Below, piece after piece: positions 25,806 to 33,721 of a DNA stretch of 64,000 bases. Where the stretch lies: positions 310,001-374,000 of the forward strand of contig NZ_QFOB01000002.1 of NCBI RefSeq assembly GCF_003248515.1, given 5' to 3'. Under the pieces are notes generated by a model that was not told the DNA's origin, did no database searches, and saw nothing but the letters and a program-made list of their open reading frames with translations. This DNA is from Sphingomonas sp. (GTDB taxonomy: Bacteria > Pseudomonadota > Alphaproteobacteria > Sphingomonadales > Sphingomonadaceae). Each line of letters begins with the position of its first letter. Position 1 is the first letter of the stretch. A program made the position numbers and the translations under genes.

Positions 25806-28800
25806 TCAATAATCCTTGGAGACGCGCACGTTCGCGCTCTGGCGGCCGATCGTGGAGATGGTGGAAAGCAGGGACAGCCAGCGCGTGATGCGGAATTCCA
25901 CGCTCGTCGCCGAATAGCCGGCGCCGTCGGTCACCACCTCCACATAGGTGCGCCGCCCGATATATTTGCCTGCCGCCACCGCCGATTTGGCGCCCGTGGT
26001 GGGATCGGCGGGCAGGATGCGCAGGCGATCGAGGCGCACGGCGCGGCGCACGGCGTTGATCGGATCCAGATTGAGCCCACCCCCGCCCGAGCTTCTGAGC
26101 GAGGCGACGGCCGACGCCAGTTGCAGTGCTTCCGGCGCCGAAAGGTTGGTGATCGACGTGCCGAATAACAGGCGCGAAAGCAGTTCGTCCTCCGGCAGGG
26201 CCGGTACGCTCTGGAAGCTGATCTCCGGCTTCAGGCCCGTGCCCGAAACCTGGATCGAGGCGTTGAGCCCCTGAATGTCGGCGCGCGCCGTGATGTCCAG
26301 GATCGGATCGGGCGGGGCGGCGCCGGTGAACCGGATGACGCCGCGCTCCAGTTCGAAGCGGCGGCCGGCAAACTGATAGCCGCCGCGCACCAGATCGGCC
26401 TTGCCGCCGATCGCCGGATTGGTCACCGCGCCCTTGATCGTCAGGTCCGCGCGCCATTCGCTGTCCAGGCCCAGCCCGCGCACCATCACGCGATTGCGCG
26501 CATGCGCCTTGAGATCCATCTGCCAGGGCGTGGCCGGCAGCGTGTCGTCGAAATCGTCGTCGTCGGCATTGATGTCGGTCACGGCGAGCTGGGGCACCTG
26601 CGCGGCGGCGGCGCTGCCCAGCTGATAGCGGCTCTTCACAAGATCCACCTCGCCGCCGATCGTGCCCGTGCGCCCGTCCGATCGGATCGTGATCGGGCCG
26701 GTCACGGTCGCGCCGATATCGTCGCGGTTGAGCAACTGGGCGTTGTTCGCGACGAGCGAGAGGTTCATCGCCACGCCGGTCGCGCCCGAAAGATCGAAAT
26801 CGCCCCGGCCGCTCAGCGTGCCGCCTTCGGGTGTCTCGCCGCTCATCGAGGAGAGCAGCAGGCGCGATCCCTCGAACGTGCCCGCCGCCTTCACGTTGCG
26901 CACCACCGTGCCGGTGACGCTGCTTTCCAGCCGGCCCGCATCGGTGCGCAGCGATCCGCGTATCTGCGGATCGGCCAGCGTGCCGCTCGTGTCCGCCGTC
27001 ACGGTCAGCGGGCCGGAAAGGTCGATCGTCTCCACGCCGGTCAGCCGCCAGAGAATGTCGGCCGGTCCGCTGTAGCGCAGCTGGCCGAAGAGGGGCGCGC
27101 TCAGGATCCGTTCGGCCAGATCGTCACCCGGTGGCAGCGGCGCCACCCGCGCCTGCGCCCGGCCGATCGTCTTGCCCTGCGAAACGGCGACGGCGCGCGC
27201 GGCGATGCCGCTGGGGGTCAGCACGGCGGCCAGCCCCACGTCGATCGGCTGCGATGCGAGGACGAGGCCGGCGCGCGCCAGCCCGCGCAGCGTCAGGTCC
27301 ATCCGCCCCACGGGCAGCGCCTTGCCCTCGCGCCGGAAGGAGAATTTGCCGCTGGCATAGCCGGAAAGGCCCAGCTTCGGCACGAAGATGTCCGCCATGA
27401 TGAGCGGCATCCGCTCCATCGTCGAATCGATCGCGACGCGGCCGGGCCGGAATTCGCCGCCCACCAGCGCGGTGCCGCCACCATATTCCAGTCGCACGGG
27501 CGCGAGGTGCCAGCCATCCTGCTGTGCCGTGAAGCTGGCCGGCTGGGGCATCTGGATCGGCCTGCCATCCAGATTGCCGGATCCGGTGACGGTGATGTGG
27601 CCAGGCTCCACCTGCGCGCCGAGCTTGAGATCGAATGTCTTGCCCCGGCTGCCCACGATCGTGCCGGTCGCCGTGCCGCGCCCGCCGCGCAGATGCGCCT
27701 CGGCCGCCAGCCGATCGATCGAAAGCTTGCCGCGCCGCAGCCCGCGTCCGGCGAACGTGCCGTCCATGCCGATGCCGGCGGGATCGATGAGGATCGATCC
27801 GTCCAGCCGCCCCCGGCCGATCGCGATCGGCGTGAGCGTAGCCAGCTTCGCATTGGCGAAGGTGAGGTGCGGGTCGATCCGCTGGATGCTTTCCTGCGGC
27901 GCGAACTGGAGCGAACCGGCGATGCCGCCGCCATTCAGATCCAGCCGCCCGGTAAAGCCATCCGGATCGGATCGCAGCCGCCCGCTCGCGCGTGTGCCCG
28001 AAACGTCGAGCGCGCGCACGTCGATGAAGGTCGGCTGGTTCGGTGTCGTCTCGATCCGGCCATTGCCCGCGAAGGGCCCGAGATAGGAGCCGCCCGTTGC
28101 GTGGAAATCGAAGCCCTGCGGCACGGGATCCAGCGCGAGATGCACGCCTGTCGTCCCCAGCGCGGGCACGGGCGTGTCCAGCAGCAGATCCACCTTGGGA
28201 TGATCGATCTGCCCGTCCAGCCCCAGGCGGAACGTGCCATAGACATCCTGCCGACCCTGCCCGTCGAACTTGAAGGTGCCGTCGCGGCGGCGCAGCCCCG
28301 TGCCGGTGATGCGGATCGCCGGAGCCGTCAGCACCAGATCCTGGAAGCGCAGCGTGCCGTCCGGATCGCGGATCAGCTTCGTTTCCAGATGCGGCAGGCC
28401 GCCCGCCAGCGAACGGAGGAAGGCATTGTCGAAGCGGCGCACGTCGGCGGTGCCGCGCCCGGTCACGATCGTGCCATGTCCGCCGGGGCCGGGCACGATC
28501 GAAAGCACGCTGTCCACGTCGACAATGCCCAGCCCGGGGATCAGATAACGCTGCAGGCCACCCGTCAGCGCGACGTCATAGGCGCCGCTCGCCAGATCGA
28601 GGCGCAGGCCCAGCTTGCCGTTCAGCTTGTCGGACGAAAGCAGCAGGCCGGTGCCCGTCACCGTCTTCGCGTCGATCGCCAGCGTCCCCTTTACGGAGAG
28701 GTTGGCGAGGATGCCGCCCGCGACATCGCCGATCCCGGTGACGCGCGCGGCGGAAAGCGTGATCGGCAGCATCACCGGCATCTTGCCGAACCGGCCCGCG

Positions 28801-29990
28801 CCCGTGGCCGAGACGCGATCGAAGCCGGTATTGTCGAAGGCGATGTGCGGGCTGGTCAGCGCGTAGCGGAAGTCCGGCTCCCGGAAATCGCCGTTCAGCA
28901 CGGCGTGCAGCCGCACCTCCCGACCGGTCATGTTCGGGAAAAGCGCCGGGGGCTGGCGCAGTTCGGCATCGATCGCGAAAGCGCGGAAGGCGCTTTCGGC
29001 CAGATCGATCCGGCCGCCCACCGCGATCCGCAGCGCCGGCGCCGCCAGCGCCAGATGGCCGGTCAGCTGTCGGTCCGCCAGCCGCGCCTGCCCCGCCACG
29101 GAGATGGCGGGCGTGGTCAGCCGCTGCAGCTTGCCGTGGAGGAAGGGGGAGGGGGCCAGCCGCCCGCTCAATCCATAATCGCCATCCTTCACTGTCAGCG
29201 CCAGATCGGCGATCTGGCGTCCGTCCAGACGGGCCTGCGCGGCACCCTGCCAGCGCGACCAGGTGCCATGCCCGTCCACCGCCGCCAGGATCGGCCGCTT
29301 CGTGCCGAACAGGCCGCCAAGCACGCCGCCCGCAGGCCCTTCGGCACGCGCGATCAGGCGGAAGACATCGCCATCGGGTTCGGCATCCAGATCGATCGCG
29401 AGACGATCGCCCTTGTCGCTCGCTGTCTGCAGCCAGATCATCGCGCGGCGCTTGTGGATATGGGCGCGCGCGGCCAGCTTCGCTTCCGCCGCCGTGCCGC
29501 CCACCGCCTTGCCCAGCCGCAGCCGCTTGATCTCCAGCCTGCCGATGCGGATGTCGAAGCCCGGCAGGATCGGTCCCTTCTTCGTCCGGCGCAGCGTGGG
29601 CAGCCGATCCAGCATCACCAGATCGGAGGAGAGGCTCTCGATATCCAGCCGGTTGGAAAGCCAGCCCAGCGGGTGCCAGTCCAGCCGGATGGCGGGCGCC
29701 TCGAAGAACTGGCCCTTGAGATCATAGAGCCGCACGTCGCGCAGCACCGCGCGGTTCCAGATCGATCCCTCAATCCGGCCGATCCGGATGCGCAGGCCCG
29801 TCTTGATCTTCAGTGCGGCGATACGATCGACGATCAGGCGGTGGCCGGGTCCGGTATCCACCGCGATCACGGCCAGCCCCAGAATCGCGACCAGCCCCAG
29901 CAGCATGCCCAGAATCGCGCGCAGCCAGCGGCGGCGCTTCGCGGGCGGCGTCTCGTCCGCAGGGGCGTGCTGCTGGCTTTCGTCCTCCAT
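25806..29990 (-). CDS. tamB: Translocation and assembly module protein TamB
   Basis: A 1394-residue inner-membrane-anchored AsmA-like protein. One transmembrane segment lies near residues 25-45 (LGMLLGLVAILGLAVIAV), followed by a long beta-strand-rich periplasmic region expected to form a lipid-conducting groove. The C-terminal 320 residues are the DUF490/TamB domain, with the conserved ELLSRLLFGTSITNLSAPEA segment near residue 1290. TamB works with TamA in outer-membrane protein insertion and phospholipid transport. The ATG shares one base with the tamA stop (TGATG), so the pair is translationally coupled. The length is normal for the family. Confidence 0.94.
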   Translation of the reverse strand: MEDESQQHAPADETPPAKRRRWLRAILGMLLGLVAILGLAVIAVDTGPGHRLIVDRIAALKIKTGLRIRIGRIEGSIWNRAVLRDVRLYDLKGQFFEAPAIRLDWHPLGWLSNRLDIESLSSDLVMLDRLPTLRRTKKGPILPGFDIRIGRLEIKRLRLGKAVGGTAAEAKLAARAHIHKRRAMIWLQTASDKGDRLAIDLDAEPDGDVFRLIARAEGPAGGVLGGLFGTKRPILAAVDGHGTWSRWQGAAQARLDGRQIADLALTVKDGDYGLSGRLAPSPFLHGKLQRLTTPAISVAGQARLADRQLTGHLALAAPALRIAVGGRIDLAESAFRAFAIDAELRQPPALFPNMTGREVRLHAVLNGDFREPDFRYALTSPHIAFDNTGFDRVSATGAGRFGKMPVMLPITLSAARVTGIGDVAGGILANLSVKGTLAIDAKTVTGTGLLLSSDKLNGKLGLRLDLASGAYDVALTGGLQRYLIPGLGIVDVDSVLSIVPGPGGHGTIVTGRGTADVRRFDNAFLRSLAGGLPHLETKLIRDPDGTLRFQDLVLTAPAIRITGTGLRRRDGTFKFDGQGRQDVYGTFRLGLDGQIDHPKVDLLLDTPVPALGTTGVHLALDPVPQGFDFHATGGSYLGPFAGNGRIETTPNQPTFIDVRALDVSGTRASGRLRSDPDGFTGRLDLNGGGIAGSLQFAPQESIQRIDPHLTFANAKLATLTPIAIGRGRLDGSILIDPAGIGMDGTFAGRGLRRGKLSIDRLAAEAHLRGGRGTATGTIVGSRGKTFDLKLGAQVEPGHITVTGSGNLDGRPIQMPQPASFTAQQDGWHLAPVRLEYGGGTALVGGEFRPGRVAIDSTMERMPLIMADIFVPKLGLSGYASGKFSFRREGKALPVGRMDLTLRGLARAGLVLASQPIDVGLAAVLTPSGIAARAVAVSQGKTIGRAQARVAPLPPGDDLAERILSAPLFGQLRYSGPADILWRLTGVETIDLSGPLTVTADTSGTLADPQIRGSLRTDAGRLESSVTGTVVRNVKAAGTFEGSRLLLSSMSGETPEGGTLSGRGDFDLSGATGVAMNLSLVANNAQLLNRDDIGATVTGPITIRSDGRTGTIGGEVDLVKSRYQLGSAAAAQVPQLAVTDINADDDDFDDTLPATPWQMDLKAHARNRVMVRGLGLDSEWRADLTIKGAVTNPAIGGKADLVRGGYQFAGRRFELERGVIRFTGAAPPDPILDITARADIQGLNASIQVSGTGLKPEISFQSVPALPEDELLSRLLFGTSITNLSAPEALQLASAVASLRSSGGGGLNLDPINAVRRAVRLDRLRILPADPTTGAKSAVAAGKYIGRRTYVEVVTDGAGYSATSVEFRITRWLSLLSTISTIGRQSANVRVSKDY

Positions 29991-32071
29991 CAGAAGGCCT
30001 GCCCCAGCGAAACATAGACGGCGACGCGCGATTCCCCGGCGCGGCGGTTGATCGGCGTGCCCACGTCGATGCGGATCGGCCCGAAGCTGGTATAATAACG
30101 CGCGCCCAGCCCCGCGCCGTAGCGGATCGTCTTGAACGTGGGGTTGGAGGCGTCGGAAAGATTGCCGCCGTCGAAGAAGGGCACCACGCCGAACGCGCCG
30201 AAGCGGAAGCGGGCCTCCGTGCCGAATTCGGCAAGGCCGCGCCCGCCGACGGGATCGCCGTCCACGTCGACCGGGCCAATCCCCTGATAGCTGTAGCCGC
30301 GCACCGATCCGCCGCCGCCCGAATACAGCCGGCGCGACGGGGCGATGCTCGATGTCTGCGTGCCCGTGATCGAGGCGAAACGGATCCGCCCCGCCAGCAC
30401 GATCCGGGAAGTGACCGGCAGATAGGCGCTCGCATCGAATTGCGCCTTCAGATAGCCGTCGAACTGCTTGCGTAGCGATGCCTCGGGCGAGATGCGCAGC
30501 GACAGGCGATAGCCCCGGCTCGGGTTCAGCAGATCGTCCGATCCGTCATAGGCCAGGCTGCCGGGGGCGGCGATCACGAAATAGGTGCGTCGGCGCGGCT
30601 GGCCCGTCGCCTTGATCGTGTCCCTTTCGTCGGTGGCGAGCAGTTCGCCGCCGCCCGACCATATCCATTTCTTCTGCCAGATGATGTTCGTCTGGCGCTC
30701 CAGATTGGCCGATACCGAGAAGGTGCGCGCGTCATAGGCGTTGAGATTGCTGTGCGAAGCGGCCACCTGCGCGTTGAGCACCCGGTCCCGAGCCTGGAAG
30801 TTGGATCTGCGCAGCGTGGCGCTCAGCAATTGTTCGCGCGTGCCGGCGATGGCGCGAAACGTCACGGCGCCCTCGGGCGGCAGGAGATTGCGATGCTGCC
30901 ATGAAATTTCGGCGCGCGCGCCTTCGCCCGTGCCATAGCCCAGTTCGCTCGCCACGGTGCGCGGCGGGGCCGGCTCCGTCAGCACGCGTATGTCGACGAT
31001 GCCGGGATCGTCGCTCGGGACGGGCGTGATCGTCGCGACGGACACGAGGCTGGTCTGGATCAGCGCGCGGCGCAGATCGTCCAGCCGCACGGCATCATAT
31101 TCCTGCCCGGCGTGGAAGCGGGCGATTTCGCCGATATGGCGCGCGGAAAAGACGGGGCGGTTGCCGGCCGGGATGATCTTGCCGAAGCGGGCCGGCGCGC
31201 CGGGATCCACCGCCAGCGACAGTGTCGCCTCGCCGGTGGCGTGATCCACCGTCACCTCCGGCTCGCCCACCTTGGCGAAAGGGAAGCCCTGGTGGCCCAG
31301 CCGCGCGCGATAGGCGATCACCTCGTTGGTCACGCGCTCCGCATTCACCGAATCGCCGGTGCGGATGGCGAAGGCGGCGGTCAGCACGTCGGCGCGTGGT
31401 CCGGCGGCATCGATGCCCGGCAGGTCGATGCGCGAGAAATGATAGTCGCGCCCCGGCGTCACGGCGAGCGTCACCGTGATCGCGCTGTCGCTCGCATCCA
31501 CCCGGCTCGCCACCTCGCCGTCATAGCGGCCGATCGAGCGGAGCAGCTGCTTCATCAGCGTCTCGTCCTCGCTCACCCGGCGATCGATTTGGGCGGCGTT
31601 GGCGGGCTTGCCATGCCCCGCGTCCAGCGCGGACAACGCATTGAAGCGCAATCGGAAATCCGCGCCCAATTCGTCTATGCCGGTGATCGCCACGCTATAG
31701 GGGCGCATCAGCTCGGCATCCGTGCCGGCGTTCTTGGGCGCGCCCTTTCCCTTCCCGGCGGGCGCGGAGGTGGCCGATCGGGCAGCGGCGGATGCAGGTG
31801 CCGTGGAGGATGCCGGGGCAGGGGCGGGTGCCGCGCCGGCATCGGGTGCGGAAAGATCCGGCCAGTCGACCCCCAGATCGGGCATGGGCGCGAGCGGCAG
31901 ATCGGTATCGATCGGCGCCGTCTGCGTCGCGTCGGCGCCGGTGGCTGCGGGGGTAGCCTGTGGCTCGGCTGTAGCGGGCACGGCCGTCTGCGCGCCAGCG
32001 GACGGCGGCATCAGGCAGAATGTCGCAGCCGCGGCGGCATACATCGCCGCCCGCATGGTTACCGCAGGCAT
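29990..32071 (-). CDS. tamA: Outer-membrane assembly protein TamA (BamA/Omp85 family)
   Basis: A 693-residue Omp85-type protein. A signal peptide covers about residues 1-27 (ends SAGA-QT). It is followed by an unusual Ala/Pro/Thr-rich stretch of about 90 residues, then POTRA-like domains (from YSVAITGIDELG, about residue 130 to 390) and a C-terminal beta barrel ending in Phe. The barrel has GGGGSVRGYSYQGIGP, the typical VRGY motif, and GAGLGARYYTSFGPIRIDVG near the end. It inserts or supports outer-membrane proteins together with TamB, whose gene follows directly. Promoter sequences should lie in the 90 bases before the divergent small gene at 32162. Confidence 0.93.
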   Translation of the reverse strand: MPAVTMRAAMYAAAAATFCLMPPSAGAQTAVPATAEPQATPAATGADATQTAPIDTDLPLAPMPDLGVDWPDLSAPDAGAAPAPAPASSTAPASAAARSATSAPAGKGKGAPKNAGTDAELMRPYSVAITGIDELGADFRLRFNALSALDAGHGKPANAAQIDRRVSEDETLMKQLLRSIGRYDGEVASRVDASDSAITVTLAVTPGRDYHFSRIDLPGIDAAGPRADVLTAAFAIRTGDSVNAERVTNEVIAYRARLGHQGFPFAKVGEPEVTVDHATGEATLSLAVDPGAPARFGKIIPAGNRPVFSARHIGEIARFHAGQEYDAVRLDDLRRALIQTSLVSVATITPVPSDDPGIVDIRVLTEPAPPRTVASELGYGTGEGARAEISWQHRNLLPPEGAVTFRAIAGTREQLLSATLRRSNFQARDRVLNAQVAASHSNLNAYDARTFSVSANLERQTNIIWQKKWIWSGGGELLATDERDTIKATGQPRRRTYFVIAAPGSLAYDGSDDLLNPSRGYRLSLRISPEASLRKQFDGYLKAQFDASAYLPVTSRIVLAGRIRFASITGTQTSSIAPSRRLYSGGGGSVRGYSYQGIGPVDVDGDPVGGRGLAEFGTEARFRFGAFGVVPFFDGGNLSDASNPTFKTIRYGAGLGARYYTSFGPIRIDVGTPINRRAGESRVAVYVSLGQAF

Positions 32072-32161
32072 GCTCCTCCCCTAGGGCAGGCAACGGTCCA
32101 CCGCTAGACGCCGCTCGCGCGGGGCTGGCCAGCTCTGCGGCGGAGTGGCAGGGAGGACACG

Positions 32162-32347
32162 ATGAGCGACAAGCAACAGCCCGAACCCGCCGCCGCCGGC
32201 ATCCTGCTCGCGATCGCGATCCTGGCCGGCGCCACGATCGGCATGATCGCGCGAGAGCCTTCGGCCGGCGTGGTCGGCGGCGTCGTAGTGGGCGCGCTGG
32301 CGGCGGTGCTGTTCTGGCTGCGTGACAGGCGGCGCGCCGGGCGCTGA
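32162..32347 (+). CDS. Small two-segment membrane protein (61 aa)
   Basis: A 61-residue protein with a polar N-terminus and two hydrophobic segments (ILLAIAILAGATIGMIA and GVVGGVVVGALAAVLFWL), ending in RDRRRAGR, which by the positive-inside rule places both ends in the cytoplasm. The ATG follows GGGAGGACACG, a good ribosome-binding site. No named family was recognised. It is divergent from tamA and 35 bases before the secreted Cys-rich gene. Confidence 0.7.
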   Translation: MSDKQQPEPAAAGILLAIAILAGATIGMIAREPSAGVVGGVVVGALAAVLFWLRDRRRAGR

Positions 32348-32382
32348 GGCTTCCCGTGTTGCGCTGCGAGCCGGGAGGGCGC

Positions 32383-32778
32383 GTGAGAAGGATGGCGATC
32401 AGCGGATCGGCGGCACTTCTCGCGCTGCTTTCCGTGGGCGATGCCCGGGCGGCGGGAGAAATGTCCCGGGCGGAGCAAAAAGCGTGCGCTGCCGGCGGCG
32501 GCAGGATCATGCGCGACGGCCGCGCCCAGACGGAACGGTGCGTGCATCGCTTTCCCGACGCCGGCAAAAAGTGCACCGGCAGCCGGCAATGCGCGGGCAA
32601 GTGCGTCTATCTGGACGACAGCGAAATTCGCCTTGGTTTCTCGAAGGCCCCCTGGCCCGAAGGAGATCCCAGATTGGGAGCCAGGGTCGCTGGCCATTGC
32701 CAGTTCAGCGATACGCCTTTTGGGTGTCGCTATCATGTCGAGCGGGGGCGGCTCGCGGGCGGGCTCTGCACCGATTGA
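32383..32778 (+). CDS. Small secreted cysteine-rich protein
   Basis: About 131 residues with a signal peptide (RRMAISGSAALLALLSVGDARA). GGGAGG lies 5 bases before the GTG at 32383, which is therefore preferred; an ATG at 32392 is the alternative. The mature part has about eight Cys residues in motifs such as EQKACAAGG, CTGSRQCAGKCVY, AGHCQF and FGCRYH, suggesting disulfide-bonded structure in the periplasm. No family could be named. It converges with the S24 repressor gene, with 21 bases between stops. Confidence 0.65.
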   Translation: MRRMAISGSAALLALLSVGDARAAGEMSRAEQKACAAGGGRIMRDGRAQTERCVHRFPDAGKKCTGSRQCAGKCVYLDDSEIRLGFSKAPWPEGDPRLGARVAGHCQFSDTPFGCRYHVERGRLAGGLCTD

Positions 32779-32799
32779 ACAGGTGCCGACGATGGGCGC

Positions 32800-33477
32800 C
32801 TATCGCACCCGGCCGCCGGCCCACAGCACCCGCCCCACGATGCGGATGCGGCTGCGATCGGCATCGGGCCAGCTCTGGTGCGCGGGATTGTCGCTGAGCA
32901 CGGCCAGCCCGCCATCCGGCCGCAGCGCGATCCGCTTCACCATCAGCGCCTCCTCGTTGCGCAGCACATAGACGCCGTCGCGCAGGCGCTCGGCTCCATC
33001 CTGCCGGTCGACGAGGATATCGTCCCCGTCCGCCAACAGGGGCATCATGGAATCGCCCGTCACCCGGATCACGGACAGGCCCGAAGGATCGCCCGCGCCC
33101 AGCGCGCGGAGCAGGGCTGGCGCGAAATAGACGGTGCCGCCTGCCACTCCGTCTTCCTCCAGCGATCCGGCACCGGCCGATGCGCCCAGTGCGCGGCGGG
33201 GCACGGCCACGATCGCCGCCTCGCGCAGCGATTCGCGCGGGGCATTGGCGGCCACGGGCGTCGGCACGGCCGGCGGGCCGCCCAGCATCTCCTCCGGCAC
33301 GCGGAAATAGCGGGCCAGCGCGCGGCGATCCTCCTCGGCCAGCCGCCGCGGCGTGCCGCGCTTCACATATTGCTGGATATAGGCCGGGTTGCGCCCCAGC
33401 AGCCGGGAAAGGCCGGCATAATCCTCGCGCCGCTCGGCGATCAGCTTTTCCAGCGTGGCGCGGGGGTCGACAGACAT
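32800..33477 (-). CDS. S24 (LexA-like) repressor with N-terminal helix-turn-helix
   Basis: A 225-residue regulator. Residues 8-62 form a predicted XRE-like DNA-binding domain (LSRLLGRNPAYIQQYVKRG); residues 85-225 form an S24/LexA-type domain with the serine in VTGDSMMP (Ser143) and lysine in ALMVKRIA (Lys181), 38 residues apart as expected. An Ala-Gly pair near residues 98-103 could be the self-cleavage point, but this is not certain. Such proteins repress phage or stress genes and are inactivated by RecA-dependent cleavage. Two matching operators cover its own promoter, indicating autorepression. It is next to a phage tail cassette. Confidence 0.88.
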   Translation of the reverse strand: MSVDPRATLEKLIAERREDYAGLSRLLGRNPAYIQQYVKRGTPRRLAEEDRRALARYFRVPEEMLGGPPAVPTPVAANAPRESLREAAIVAVPRRALGASAGAGSLEEDGVAGGTVYFAPALLRALGAGDPSGLSVIRVTGDSMMPLLADGDDILVDRQDGAERLRDGVYVLRNEEALMVKRIALRPDGGLAVLSDNPAHQSWPDADRSRIRIVGRVLWAGGRVR

Positions 33478-33503
33478 TTCTTCCCAAGCCGATCGTTCAA
33501 GAT

Positions 33504-33535
33504 AGGAAAAATCCTAGACATGTAGGATTTGTCCT
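33504..33535. promoter_or_regulatory. Tandem operators AGGA-N4-TCCT
   Basis: AGGA-AAAA-TCCT at 33504-33515 and AGGA-TTTG-TCCT at 33524-33535 are two dyads of the same design with centres exactly 20 bases apart (about two helical turns). They begin 27 bases upstream of the S24 repressor start and overlap its predicted promoter. The likely ligand is that repressor. Confidence 0.65.
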
Positions 33536-33539
33536 GCAA
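33511..33539 (-). promoter_or_regulatory. Predicted sigma-70-type promoter of the S24 gene
   Basis: On the minus strand TTGCAG (33539-33534) and TAGGAT (33516-33511) are separated by 17 bases. Each keeps only part of the consensus (TTG in -35; TA, A and T in -10), so the call rests mainly on the spacing and on overlap with the two operators. Confidence 0.4.
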
Positions 33540-33575
33540 GCAGAACATATCAGGAACAGAATCGGAGGGCGACTC

Positions 33576-33668
33576 ATGTATCTGCTGGGCCTCATCACCC
33601 GCTGTAGCGTGACAAGACGTTCTGGAGTCTTTGACAAGAGAGTCTGGAGCACTGCGTTTTTGAAATAG
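33576..33668 (+). CDS. Possible 30-residue leader-like peptide divergent from the S24 gene
   Basis: A short frame starting MYLLGLITRC and ending WSTAFLK. A strong GGAGGG lies 7 bases upstream of its ATG, better than most sites in the window. It is transcribed away from the S24 gene and begins 40 bases beyond the operators, the position of a cro-like or early gene in a phage switch. No family was recognised, and its size makes chance possible. Confidence 0.25.
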   Translation: MYLLGLITRCSVTRRSGVFDKRVWSTAFLK

Positions 33669-33721
33669 GCACCCGAAAATAGCGCGCAGCCGGTTTCCCG
33701 TGTGGCCGCGCGCTCCCGATC

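Noticed and set aside
26502..30017. A 1171-codon open frame on the plus strand
   Set aside because: It is the antisense shadow of tamB, which has a recognisable fold, start and operon position.
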